Program-made: the position numbers and the translations under genes
Part shown: piece after piece, positions 51,095-59,453 of the stretch
Layout of the letters: every line of letters starts with the position of its first letter
Numbering within the stretch: position 1 is the first letter of the stretch
Source: Ensifer sp. PDNC004
GTDB taxonomy: Bacteria > Pseudomonadota > Alphaproteobacteria > Rhizobiales > Rhizobiaceae
NCBI RefSeq assembly: GCF_016919405.1
Contig: NZ_CP070352.1
Coordinates: 620,001-684,000, forward strand
DNA length: 64,000 nt
Direction of reading: 5' to 3'
Notes under the pieces: generated by a model
Database searches by the model: none
Seen by the model: the letters and a program-made list of their open reading frames with translations, nothing else
Told to the model about the DNA's origin: nothing

Positions 51095-52138
51095 ATGCAG
51101 CGAACTTCCACTCACCGAAAACTTTTCACAAAAGCCTTTGCCGCGACGGCAGCGCTGGCGGCCGGCCTGATCGCCACTTCGGCGCTTGCCGGCGAAACGC
51201 TCGACAAGATCAAGGCGCGCGGCGTCATCAAGGTCGGCGTCGGCACCACGCCAGGCTTCTTCTCGCCCGATAGCAACGGCCGCTGGCAGGGCTTCTTCGT
51301 CGACTTCGGCCGCGCCATCGCGATTACCGTCTTCAACGATGCCGAAAAGGTCGAGTTCACCAATTCCTCGCCGCAGCAGCGTCTGCCGGCGCTGCAGTCG
51401 GGCGAGTTCGACATTCTGCTTTCGGGCGTCACCCAGACGGTGAGCCGCGCCTTCAAGCTCGGCTTCCACTTCGGCCCCGTCGTCTTCTATGACGGCCAGG
51501 GCCTGCTGGTGCGCAAGGACCTCGGCGTATCCAAGGGCGAGGAGCTCGACGGTGCGACGATCGGCGTCCAGAGCGGCACCACCGGCGAACTCAACATCGC
51601 CGATTTCTTCCGCAAGACTGGCAAGGCTTTCACGCCGGTCACGATCGAGGAGACCGGCGAGTTCCTGAAGGCGCTCGACAGTGGCCGTGTCGACGCGCTG
51701 ACCCAGGATGCGACCGACCTTGCCGCCAAGCGCACCCAGCTCTCCAAGCCCGACGACTACGTGCTTCTGCCGGAGCGCCTGTCGAAGGAGCCCTTGGCAC
51801 CGGCAATTCGCGCCGGTGACGACCAATGGCTCGAAATCGTCAACTGGACCGTCTACGCGACGATCCAGGCGGAAGAGTTCGGCATCACCAAGGACAATGT
51901 CGATACCTTCCTCAAGAGCGAAGACCCTGCGATCAAGCGCTTCCTCGGCGTCGACCCATCGCTCGGCGAAGCCATCGGTCTCGATCCGAAATTCGCCTAC
52001 AACATCGTCAAGACCGTCGGCAACTACGGCGAGATCTTCGAGCGCAACGTCGGCAAGGGCACGCCGCTCAACTTCGAGCGCGGCTACAACCAGCCCTGGA
52101 CGGCCGGCGGCCTGCTCTATTCGCCGCCGTTCCGTTGA
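51095..52138 (+). CDS. Polar amino-acid ABC binding protein, AapJ-like
   Basis: Periplasmic receptor of 347 residues. The signal peptide ends near residue 30 (ATSALAGETL). The SBP family 3 start ETLDKIKARGVIKVGVGTTPGF is typical of AapJ/BztA receptors, as are GFFVDFGRAIAITVF and LLSGVTQT. Start ATG 51095 is used because the in-frame extension to 51077 adds nothing. AapJ binds a broad range of L-amino acids in Rhizobium. The two permease genes follow, but no ATPase gene does, which is unusual for this operon type. Confidence 0.9.
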   Translation: MQRTSTHRKLFTKAFAATAALAAGLIATSALAGETLDKIKARGVIKVGVGTTPGFFSPDSNGRWQGFFVDFGRAIAITVFNDAEKVEFTNSSPQQRLPALQSGEFDILLSGVTQTVSRAFKLGFHFGPVVFYDGQGLLVRKDLGVSKGEELDGATIGVQSGTTGELNIADFFRKTGKAFTPVTIEETGEFLKALDSGRVDALTQDATDLAAKRTQLSKPDDYVLLPERLSKEPLAPAIRAGDDQWLEIVNWTVYATIQAEEFGITKDNVDTFLKSEDPAIKRFLGVDPSLGEAIGLDPKFAYNIVKTVGNYGEIFERNVGKGTPLNFERGYNQPWTAGGLLYSPPFR

Positions 52139-52146
52139 GCCGGTTC

Positions 52147-53349
52147 ATGGTCCTTCCCATGACACGCCACATCCAACCGGGCCCTTCGGGGCCCGGACCC
52201 GTCTCGCGCCTCGTGTCGTGGATCGGGCCTCTGCCTTTGCAGCAAGGCCTGCTCTTTGTCGGCGTGCTGCTGCTCTTTGCGTTTCTCGGCCAGAACACCG
52301 CCGAGAGCATGCACCGCATGGGACTGACGCCGGGCTTTGCCTTCCTCTCCCATCAGGCCAATTTCGAGATCGGCGAAAGCGTCCTTCCTTACGCGGCCGG
52401 CGACAGCTACGCCCGGGCGCTGGCCGCCGGCATCGCCAATACGGTCAAGGTCGCGCTCGTCGGATGTCTGCTTGCAACCGTACTCGGTGTCGCACTCGGC
52501 ATCTTCAGGCTGTCCGGCAATCTGCTGCTCGCGACCTTCGCCCATGGCTATGTCGAGCTTCTGCGCAACACGCCTTTGTTGCTGCAACTGTTCCTGTGGA
52601 GTGCGATCATCCGCGCGCTTCCGCCGCCGCGCGGCGCCTATACGTTTCTGGGCAGCGTCTATCTCAGCAATCGCGGCGTTTTTCTGCCCTCGCTTTCGGT
52701 CGACGGCCTGCCGGCCTCCGTATGGCTGCCCGCGGTGCTCCTGACCGTCTTCGCGGCACTCGTCATTTCCAGGCGCCTGCTGGCGGGCGCGACGTTCTAT
52801 CTGCCGAAAACCGCCGGCACCGTACTCGGCGCGTTAGCAATCTTCTATTTCGCTCTCGTATCCCTCGGCTTCAGCGCATCGGTCGAAGTGCCTGCCAAGG
52901 GCGGCTTCAACATTCGCGGCGGCCTATCGCTGACCCCGGAATTCGCCGCGCTGCTGATCGGCCTCGTCGTCAATGCCTCCGCTTCGATTTCCGAGATCGT
53001 GCGCAGCGGCATCCAGTCGGTGGCATCGGGTCAATGGGAAGCCGCTCGCGCACTCGGGCTGAAGCCCGCGCAGATCATGCGCCTCGTCGTACTGCCGCAG
53101 GCGCTTCGGGTGATCACGCCGCTGATGATTTCGAGCTTTCTCGATCTGACCAAGAATTCGAGCCTCGCGGTCGCAATTGGTTACCCCGATCTCGTCAGCG
53201 TCGCCAACACGACGGCCAACACCACCGGTCAGGCGCTCGAAGCGATCATCCTCATCGGCGCCGTCTACCTGACCATCAGCCTTTCGGTTTCGGCCCTCAT
53301 GAACCTCTACAACCGGCGCGTGGTCCTGCGCGGAGAAGGAAAACGATGA
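52147..53349 (+). CDS. Polar amino-acid ABC permease, AapQ-like
   Basis: Inner-membrane permease of 400 residues, the AapQ/BztB type with a long insertion between helices. TVKVALVGCLLATVLGVALG and ELLRNTPLLLQLFLWS are typical, and the EAA loop is SGQWEAARALGLKPAQIMRLVVLPQALR (split, about residues 300-325). Start ATG 52147 or 52159; neither has a strong ribosome site, and translation may be coupled to the receptor gene eight bases upstream. It overlaps the next permease gene by four bases. Confidence 0.88.
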   Translation: MVLPMTRHIQPGPSGPGPVSRLVSWIGPLPLQQGLLFVGVLLLFAFLGQNTAESMHRMGLTPGFAFLSHQANFEIGESVLPYAAGDSYARALAAGIANTVKVALVGCLLATVLGVALGIFRLSGNLLLATFAHGYVELLRNTPLLLQLFLWSAIIRALPPPRGAYTFLGSVYLSNRGVFLPSLSVDGLPASVWLPAVLLTVFAALVISRRLLAGATFYLPKTAGTVLGALAIFYFALVSLGFSASVEVPAKGGFNIRGGLSLTPEFAALLIGLVVNASASISEIVRSGIQSVASGQWEAARALGLKPAQIMRLVVLPQALRVITPLMISSFLDLTKNSSLAVAIGYPDLVSVANTTANTTGQALEAIILIGAVYLTISLSVSALMNLYNRRVVLRGEGKR

Positions 53350-54419
53350 GCCAGATCGAACTTGCGCCGCCGGTTGCACCCGACTGGCACCGCTGGCGCG
53401 AAGGCCTCTTCAGTGGCTGGGCCAATGGCCTCGTCACGCTGGCAACACTCGCCGCGCTCCTCTGGCTTGCTCTTCCCTTTGTCCGTTGGGCCGTCATCGA
53501 TGCCGTCTGGACCGGCACGGCGGCCGATTGCGCCGCGGAAGGCGCTGGCGCCTGCTGGGCCTTTGTCGGCGCCAAGTTTCGGTTCATGCTGTTTGCCTTC
53601 TTCCCACCGCCGCTGCAATGGCGCCCCGTGCTGGTGATCGTCCTTATCGCTGCGCTGCTGACGGTCTCCGCCATTCCCCGTTTCTGGAGCTTCCGCCTGG
53701 TGCCGGTCTGGTTGCTGGCGCTCGTCGGCATCTGGCTGCTGATGGCGGGGACGTCGGGCTTGGAACCGGTCTCGACCAATCATTGGGGCGGGCTGCCGAT
53801 TACGCTCACAGTCTCGATCGCCGGCCTCGCCTTTGCCTTCCCGATCGCGCTGCTGCTGGCCCTTGTCCGCCAGTCGGACATGGGCATCGTTCGGTCCCTG
53901 GCCATCGCCTTCATCGAAGTGCTGCGCGGCGTGCCTATGATCGCCGTTCTCTACGTGGCGATGCTGATCGTACCGATGGCGCTGCCGAGCGGCGCGGCCA
54001 TCGACAAGTTGCTGCGCGCACAGATCGGCGTCACGCTGTTCTTCTCCGCCTATCTCGCCGAGATCATCCGCGCCGGCCTGCAAGTGATCCCGGCGGGTCA
54101 GAAGGAGGCGGCCCTGTCGCTTGGCCTTGGCCGGATCCAGATGCTCCGGCTGGTGGTGCTGCCGCAGGCGCTGCGGGCCGTCATCCCGGCGATCGTCAAC
54201 CTGTCGATCGGCATCGTGCTCAACACCTCGCTGCTGGCCGTCATCGGCATCTACGATCTGCTGAATGCCGCCAAGACCTCGGCCACCGACCCCGCCTGGC
54301 TCGGCTTTTACAGCGAGGCCTATATCTTCGCGGCGCTGGTCTATTTCGCCATCTGCTTCACCGGCTCTCGCTACAGCCTCTGGCTGGAGAGGAAGCTCAA
54401 CGGAGGCCATCGCCGATAG
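53346..54419 (+). CDS. Polar amino-acid ABC permease, AapM-like
   Basis: Inner-membrane permease of 357 residues, AapM/BztC type, partner of AapQ. An N-terminal hydrophobic segment and a loop with a Cys pair (DCAAEGAGACWAF) precede the permease core. The core has EVLRGVPMIAVLYVAMLIVP and the EAA loop AGQKEAALSLGLGRIQMLRL. Start ATG 53346 overlaps the AapQ stop (ATGA). The gene that would normally follow, the ATPase AapP, is absent; a flavoprotein gene comes next. The complex must borrow an ATPase encoded elsewhere. Confidence 0.9.
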   Translation: MSQIELAPPVAPDWHRWREGLFSGWANGLVTLATLAALLWLALPFVRWAVIDAVWTGTAADCAAEGAGACWAFVGAKFRFMLFAFFPPPLQWRPVLVIVLIAALLTVSAIPRFWSFRLVPVWLLALVGIWLLMAGTSGLEPVSTNHWGGLPITLTVSIAGLAFAFPIALLLALVRQSDMGIVRSLAIAFIEVLRGVPMIAVLYVAMLIVPMALPSGAAIDKLLRAQIGVTLFFSAYLAEIIRAGLQVIPAGQKEAALSLGLGRIQMLRLVVLPQALRAVIPAIVNLSIGIVLNTSLLAVIGIYDLLNAAKTSATDPAWLGFYSEAYIFAALVYFAICFTGSRYSLWLERKLNGGHRR

Positions 54420-54499
54420 GCGCATCCGACGGGGGTTGCGTGCCACGCGCCGCCGGGCCAAGAGTGCGCCGAAGCGAAATCTGTGACCGGGCAAAGCGC

Positions 54500-55714
54500 A
54501 TGAGACAAAAAAACATCGTCGTCATTGGCGGCGGACCGAGCGGCTTGATGGCCGCCGAGGTGCTGTCCGAGCGCGGCCACGCGGTCACCGTCTATGACAG
54601 CATGCCGACGGTGGCGCGCAAATTCCTGCTCGCCGGCAAGTCGGGTCTGAACATCACCCATTCCGAGCCCTATGCCGCCTTTGCCGAGCGCTTCGGCGAT
54701 GCCTCGCCGCGACTGCGCGCAGCGCTGGACGCGTTCACGCCGGATGACATCAGGCGTTGGGCAAAGACGCTCGGCACGGAGACCTTCGTCGGTTCCTCGG
54801 GCCGCGTCTTCCCAGAGGTGATGAAGGCGTCGCCGCTGCTACGCGCCTGGCTCAAGTCGCTGGAAGGCCGCGGCGTTCGCATCCTGACGCGGCACCGCTG
54901 GACAGGTTTTGAGGGCAACGCGCTTGCGTTCGATACTCCCGACGGCAAGACGCTTGTCAGCGCCGATGCGACCCTGCTTGCGCTCGGTGGCGCCAGCTAT
55001 CCGCGCCTCGGATCCGATGCCGCCTGGACACCATGGCTGGAACACAGGGACGTGTTAGTCGCCAAGTTCCAACCCGCCAATTGCGGCTTCGATGTCGACT
55101 GGAGCGCGACCTTCCGCGATCGCTTCGCCGGCGCGGCGCTGAAGGGCGTCACCGCGACCTCGGAAGCGGGCACCGTCCCGGGCGAATTCGTCGTCAGCGA
55201 GACCGGTATCGAAGGTAGTCTCGTCTATGCACACACGAGCGCGCTTCGGGACCGACTGTCGCGCGGCGAAACGGCCGACCTGGTGGTCGACCTTACCCCA
55301 GGGCGCACCGTCGAGAAATTGGCAAAAGACCTTGGCCGCTTCGATAGCAAGACCAGCTTCTCCAATCGCCTGCGCAAGGGGGCTGGCCTCGAAGGGGTGA
55401 AAGCGGCGCTGGTGCGTGAGGTTTCGCCTGATGCCGCGCGTTTGCCACCTTCAGAACTTGCGGCCTTGATCAAGGCGCTGCCAATCCGGCTCGTCCGCCC
55501 GCGCCCGATCGCCGAAGCCATCTCGTCGGCCGGCGGCATCGCCTGGTCCGCGATCGATGACGAATACATGCTGAAATCAATGCCCGGCACCTTCGTCGCC
55601 GGCGAAATGATCGACTGGGAAGCGCCGACCGGGGGCTATCTGCTGACCGCCTGCTTTGCGACCGGGCGTGCGGCGGCGCGCGGGCTCGATCGCTGGCTTA
55701 GCCGAGCGACATAA
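54500..55714 (+). CDS. FAD-binding flavoprotein, BaiN/HI0933 family
   Basis: Predicted cytoplasmic flavoenzyme of 404 residues, the TIGR03862/HI0933-like group. The N-terminal FAD site is VVIGGGPSGLMAAEVLSERG, followed by KFLLAGKSGLNITHSEP typical of the family, and the C-terminal FAD loop VAGEMIDWEAPTGGYLLTAC (near residues 365-385). Physiological substrates of this family are poorly known; BaiN was proposed as a bile-acid dehydrogenase. Start ATG 54500 fits the family. It follows the importer permease by 80 bases and may be cotranscribed. A strong hairpin follows the stop. Confidence 0.9.
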   Translation: MRQKNIVVIGGGPSGLMAAEVLSERGHAVTVYDSMPTVARKFLLAGKSGLNITHSEPYAAFAERFGDASPRLRAALDAFTPDDIRRWAKTLGTETFVGSSGRVFPEVMKASPLLRAWLKSLEGRGVRILTRHRWTGFEGNALAFDTPDGKTLVSADATLLALGGASYPRLGSDAAWTPWLEHRDVLVAKFQPANCGFDVDWSATFRDRFAGAALKGVTATSEAGTVPGEFVVSETGIEGSLVYAHTSALRDRLSRGETADLVVDLTPGRTVEKLAKDLGRFDSKTSFSNRLRKGAGLEGVKAALVREVSPDAARLPPSELAALIKALPIRLVRPRPIAEAISSAGGIAWSAIDDEYMLKSMPGTFVAGEMIDWEAPTGGYLLTACFATGRAAARGLDRWLSRAT

Positions 55715-55717
55715 AAA

Positions 55718-55746
55718 ATCGCCGCGCCCTTGCCAGGCGCGGCGAT
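55718..55746. terminator. Bidirectional terminator between flavoprotein and ABC exporter genes
   Basis: Perfect 11-bp stem ATCGCCGCGCC/GGCGCGGCGAT with a 7-base loop; A-rich on the left (AAAAA) and TCGTTT on the right. It lies between convergent genes and probably serves both. Confidence 0.8.
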
Positions 55747-55768
55747 CGTTTCAAGTGGCGTCAAAGCC

Positions 55769-57583
55769 TTACTGGTCGTTCAGTACCAGCCCCTTGGTCA
55801 ATTCCAGCGCCTGGCGCTCGAAGAGACCACGGTAGATGCCGCCGTCGAGGCGGATCAGCGCGTCGTGTGTGCCCTCCTCGGCGATCCGGCCGTGGTCGAA
55901 GACCAGCAACCGGTCGAGCGCACGAACAGTCGACAGCCGGTGCGCGATGACCAGCGTCGTGCGCCCGAGCATCAGCCGCTCCATCGCCTGCTGGATCAGC
56001 ACCTCCGATTCCGAATCGAGGCTCGATGTCGCCTCGTCGAGGATCAGGATCGGTGCGTCCGCGAGGAACGCGCGAGCAATGGCGATGCGCTGGCGCTCGC
56101 CGCCCGAGAGCTTGACGCCGCGTTCGCCCACCAACGTGCCGTATCCTTTCGGCAGCGCCGTGATGAAGTCGTGGGCGCTTGCAAGCTTCGCCGCCTTCTC
56201 GATCTCGCTCTGCGTGGCGTTCGGCCGCGCATAGGCGATGTTTTCCGACAGAGAGCGATGGAACAGGATCGGCTCCTGCTGGACGATCGCGATCTGCTGG
56301 CGCAGCGAGGTCTGCGTCACCGACGCTATGTCCTGACCATCGATGCGGATGTCGCCGGCTTTCAGGTCGTGCAGGCGCTGGATCAGCTTGACGAAGGTCG
56401 TCTTGCCCGAACCGGAATGCCCGACGAGACCGACACGCTCGCCCTCCCGGATCGTCACCGAGAACCGGTCGTAGAGCGGCTTGCGGTGCGCACCGTAGTG
56501 GAACGTCACATCCTTGAACTCGATGCGGCCGTCGGTGATCCGGATCGGCTTGGCATCCGCCTTGTCGTCGATGCCGAGCGACTGGCCGTGGATGTCGACA
56601 AGCTCTTCCATGTCGTTGATCGAGCGCTGCAGGTTGCGGATGTGCTGCCCGACTTCACGCAAGTAACCCTGCAGGATGAAGAACGAGGTGAGCACGAAGG
56701 TGATGTCGCCGGCCGTCGCCTGGCCCTTCGACCAGAGGAACAACGCAAAACCAATCACCGCCGCGCGCAGAATGAGCAGCATGGCGCCCTGCGACGTGCC
56801 GTTTGTCGTGCCGCGGATCCAGGTGCGGCGCGTACGGTCACGCCATTTGGCGAGCACCTTGGCAAGGCGTGCGTCCTCGCGGCCTTCGCCGCCAAAACCC
56901 TTGACGACGATGTTGCAGCTCACGGCATCGGCGAGCGCCCCGCCGAGCTTGGTGTCCCACCGGTTGGCAAGGCTTGCCATCGGCGCCACATAGCCGAGCG
57001 ACAGCACGATCGTCATCAGGATGAAGACGATCGACCCGATACCGATGATGACGCCCATCATCGGCCAATAGAACGACATCAGGATTGTCGATCCGACCAG
57101 CATCACGACGGACGGAAACAGGGCGACGAGCAAGGTGTCGTTCAACAGATCGAGCGCCCACATGCCGCGCGTCACCTTGCGCACCGTCGATCCGGCAAAG
57201 CTGTTGGCATGCCAGTCGGTCGAGAAGCGCTGGATGCGATAAAACGCAGCCGACGCGATGTCGGTCATCATCTTGAGGGTCAGATCGGTGACCCCCAGGA
57301 AGGTGAAGTGCCTGAGAATGATCGCGCCGAGCGACAGCGCCATCAGCATCCAGAAGGCGGCAAGCGCCGCATCCCAGGCAAGCTGATCGGTCGCCACACC
57401 GGAAACGACGGCGTCCACGAGCCGGCCCGAATAGAGCGGCGTCAGGACGTCGGCGAGCGTCGACAGGAGAACCATGCCGAGAATGACGCTGATGCGCAGC
57501 GGCTGCGCTTTCCAGTGCGACCAGGTGAATCCGAGAACGCTGCGGAACGCACCGCCGCGCAGGTCAATACGAGTAAAAGCCAT
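55769..57583 (-). CDS. ABC exporter half-transporter (fused membrane and ATPase domains)
   Basis: Inner-membrane exporter of 604 residues: a six-helix type I exporter domain (about 25-330) and a C-terminal ATPase (about 355-595). The ATPase shows Walker A GHSGSGKTT, Q-loop VQQEPILFHRSL, signature LSGGERQRI, Walker B ILILDEATSSLD and H-loop IAHRLSTV. It acts as a homodimer or with a partner; the usual second half-transporter is not adjacent. Such MsbA/BmrA-type exporters move lipids, drugs or peptides; the substrate is unknown. A hairpin lies just upstream of its start on the same transcript. Confidence 0.92.
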   Translation of the reverse strand: MAFTRIDLRGGAFRSVLGFTWSHWKAQPLRISVILGMVLLSTLADVLTPLYSGRLVDAVVSGVATDQLAWDAALAAFWMLMALSLGAIILRHFTFLGVTDLTLKMMTDIASAAFYRIQRFSTDWHANSFAGSTVRKVTRGMWALDLLNDTLLVALFPSVVMLVGSTILMSFYWPMMGVIIGIGSIVFILMTIVLSLGYVAPMASLANRWDTKLGGALADAVSCNIVVKGFGGEGREDARLAKVLAKWRDRTRRTWIRGTTNGTSQGAMLLILRAAVIGFALFLWSKGQATAGDITFVLTSFFILQGYLREVGQHIRNLQRSINDMEELVDIHGQSLGIDDKADAKPIRITDGRIEFKDVTFHYGAHRKPLYDRFSVTIREGERVGLVGHSGSGKTTFVKLIQRLHDLKAGDIRIDGQDIASVTQTSLRQQIAIVQQEPILFHRSLSENIAYARPNATQSEIEKAAKLASAHDFITALPKGYGTLVGERGVKLSGGERQRIAIARAFLADAPILILDEATSSLDSESEVLIQQAMERLMLGRTTLVIAHRLSTVRALDRLLVFDHGRIAEEGTHDALIRLDGGIYRGLFERQALELTKGLVLNDQ

Positions 57584-58077
57584 AACAATCGCCCGATGCG
57601 CGACGCATCGGCCTCAAACAAGATCAGAATGGAATATGCCGTTAAAAGGAACCCAGCTTCCGATGCGGCATCATTGGAGTGACCGTATCCTCAAGAGAGG
57701 AAGGGCCAAGGTCAGCGAAACGAAATCCGACCTGGAAAAGACGGAAAGGCGAAAATGCCCTTCCCGGCCCAGTTCAAGACTGCACGCCGCCCCGTAGGGA
57801 GAAAGAAAAAGCTGGCATCTTTTGAAACCTCCCTGATTGGTTGCCGGAAGACGACCTATAGGCGAATCGCGCGCAACCGCCAAGTGCAGAAATCTTGCCA
57901 TGGCGCCAATCGTCGCGGCTGCGACCTGTTTGCAACAGTCTCCGACATGCCTGCGGGGTTTACGGCGATGTGCTGTTCGTAGCAGAGTACGCCGCGATCG
58001 CCGACCGTGCATGGCACGAAACGGCGGCATCTTGGGGAGGGTCCGCGACAACCGGCACCGGCAATGACCGGACGGCG
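57584..58077. other. Divergent intergenic region before the PgtC-like gene (494 bp)
   Basis: Separates the leftward ABC exporter gene from the rightward signalling operon. Besides the leader hairpin at 57593-57611 I see an imperfect stem GGAAAGGC/GCCCTTCC near 57743-57764. No convincing promoter, RNA gene or coding frame stands out. The large size suggests more regulation than I can recognise. Confidence 0.4.
57593..57611 (-). promoter_or_regulatory. Leader hairpin before the ABC exporter start
   Basis: Perfect 8-bp inverted repeat CCGATGCG-CGA-CGCATCGG ends 9 bases from the exporter ATG and overlaps its GGGCGA ribosome site region on the - strand. It could be an operator or a structure limiting translation. 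Confidence 0.4.
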
Positions 58078-59451
58078 ATGCGCGGTGGGAGTGAATTGAC
58101 AAGGTTCCGGTTCTATATCGTTGCGGCCCTGCTGCCGCTGATCACCCTTGGCTTCATGGCGTTTGCAGGCCCTGCACGTGCTGTCGAGAAGCAGGAACTC
58201 GTGGTGGTCACTTCCTATCCGCCGTCCTTCTTCGAGCCCTTCCGCGCTGCGTTCGAACGCGCCAATGCCGACATGCGGGTGACGATCGTGCAGCGCAACA
58301 CCGCGAGCGCCAGCCGCTTCGTCATCGAGAAGGCGGATGTGCCGGCCGACATCTTCTGGGCCTCGGCGGCCGATGCCTTCGAGCTCCTTAAGCGCAACGG
58401 AAGCCTGCGTCCGATCGCGCCGCGCAATACCGGCGCACCGGATCATGTCTTCGGCTACCCGGTGAACGACCCCCAAGGCTATTATCTGGGCTTCGCGCTG
58501 TCGGGCTACGGCTTCGTCTATAATCCCGCCCATCTCGCGCGCAGCAAACTGCCCGTGCCGGAGAACTGGCAGGATCTGCTGAACCCCGTCTATTCCGGCC
58601 AGATCGGCATCACCACGCCGTCCCGCTCGGGCACGACGCACCTGATCGTCGAGGCCTTGCTGCAAACCTACGGGTGGGAGAAAGGCTGGGCGATGCTGTC
58701 GCAGCTCGGCGGCAATCTCTCGACGGTTACCGCCCGCAGCTTCGGAGTGGCCTCCGGCGTGGCGCAGCGGCGCTTCAGCATCGGCATCACCATCGACTTC
58801 CTCGCCACCTCGCCGGATTTCGCCGGCGCCCGCAATGTCTTCGTCCTGCCGCCCGACACCGTGTTCGTGCCCGCAAGCATCGGCATCCTCGCCCGGGCAC
58901 GCAACGTGCCGGGAGCGGAACGCTTCGTCGATTTCGTGCTTTCGGAGGCTGGCCAGAAACTCCTGCTGTCGCCGGCAATCGCCCGCATACCGGTCAACCC
59001 CGCGCTCAACAGCGGCCTGCTGCCGCAGGAAGACGGCGAGCGCCTGCTGAAATCCGGTGGCTTCGACGCGGCGCTTTCGGCGCGCAGATACGGGCTCGTC
59101 AATCTGATTTTCGACGACTATATCGTGCGCCGCCGGGCAACCCTTGCCCGCCTGTGGAAGAGGACCGCGGATCTGGAGGCGATGAACATCGAAGACGCGC
59201 AACGGCTGAGCATGCTGGCCCGGGCACGGCGGCTGTTGGGCCAGCCTCCGCTTTCAGCAAGCGAAGTCGCCAATGTGGCAGAGGCCCTGCAAGGCGAATG
59301 GCCGCGTGGCGTCGCCCGCTCCCCTGCCCATGCGGAACTCGCGAGCCGCCTGCGCGCGCGGATCGAGCAGAACCTCAGCGAGGCGGAACAGCTGCTGTCC
59401 TCGGCCGCGCGATCCGGCGACCCCGTCAATCTCCATCCGTGGCGGCAGTGA
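58078..59451 (+). CDS. PgtC-like periplasmic binding protein, candidate sensor subunit
   Basis: Exported binding-protein-like product of 457 residues. Start ATG 58078 or TTG 58096; the TTG has GGGAG four bases upstream. A signal peptide ends near PARAVEKQE. The binding fold has FWASAADAFELLKRNGSL, YPVNDPQGYYLGFALSGYGF, PSRSGTTHLIVEALLQTYGW and RSFGVASGV. A C-terminal helical extension (about the last 110 residues, Arg/Ala/Leu-rich) goes beyond a normal receptor. It is a paralogue of the protein at 62851. It stands before a kinase and an NtrC-type activator, the order of pgtC-pgtB-pgtA of Salmonella phosphoglycerate transport, where PgtC is a regulator. I infer a ligand-sensing partner of the kinase. 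Confidence 0.82.
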   Translation: MRGGSELTRFRFYIVAALLPLITLGFMAFAGPARAVEKQELVVVTSYPPSFFEPFRAAFERANADMRVTIVQRNTASASRFVIEKADVPADIFWASAADAFELLKRNGSLRPIAPRNTGAPDHVFGYPVNDPQGYYLGFALSGYGFVYNPAHLARSKLPVPENWQDLLNPVYSGQIGITTPSRSGTTHLIVEALLQTYGWEKGWAMLSQLGGNLSTVTARSFGVASGVAQRRFSIGITIDFLATSPDFAGARNVFVLPPDTVFVPASIGILARARNVPGAERFVDFVLSEAGQKLLLSPAIARIPVNPALNSGLLPQEDGERLLKSGGFDAALSARRYGLVNLIFDDYIVRRRATLARLWKRTADLEAMNIEDAQRLSMLARARRLLGQPPLSASEVANVAEALQGEWPRGVARSPAHAELASRLRARIEQNLSEAEQLLSSAARSGDPVNLHPWRQ

Positions 59452-59453
59452 CG

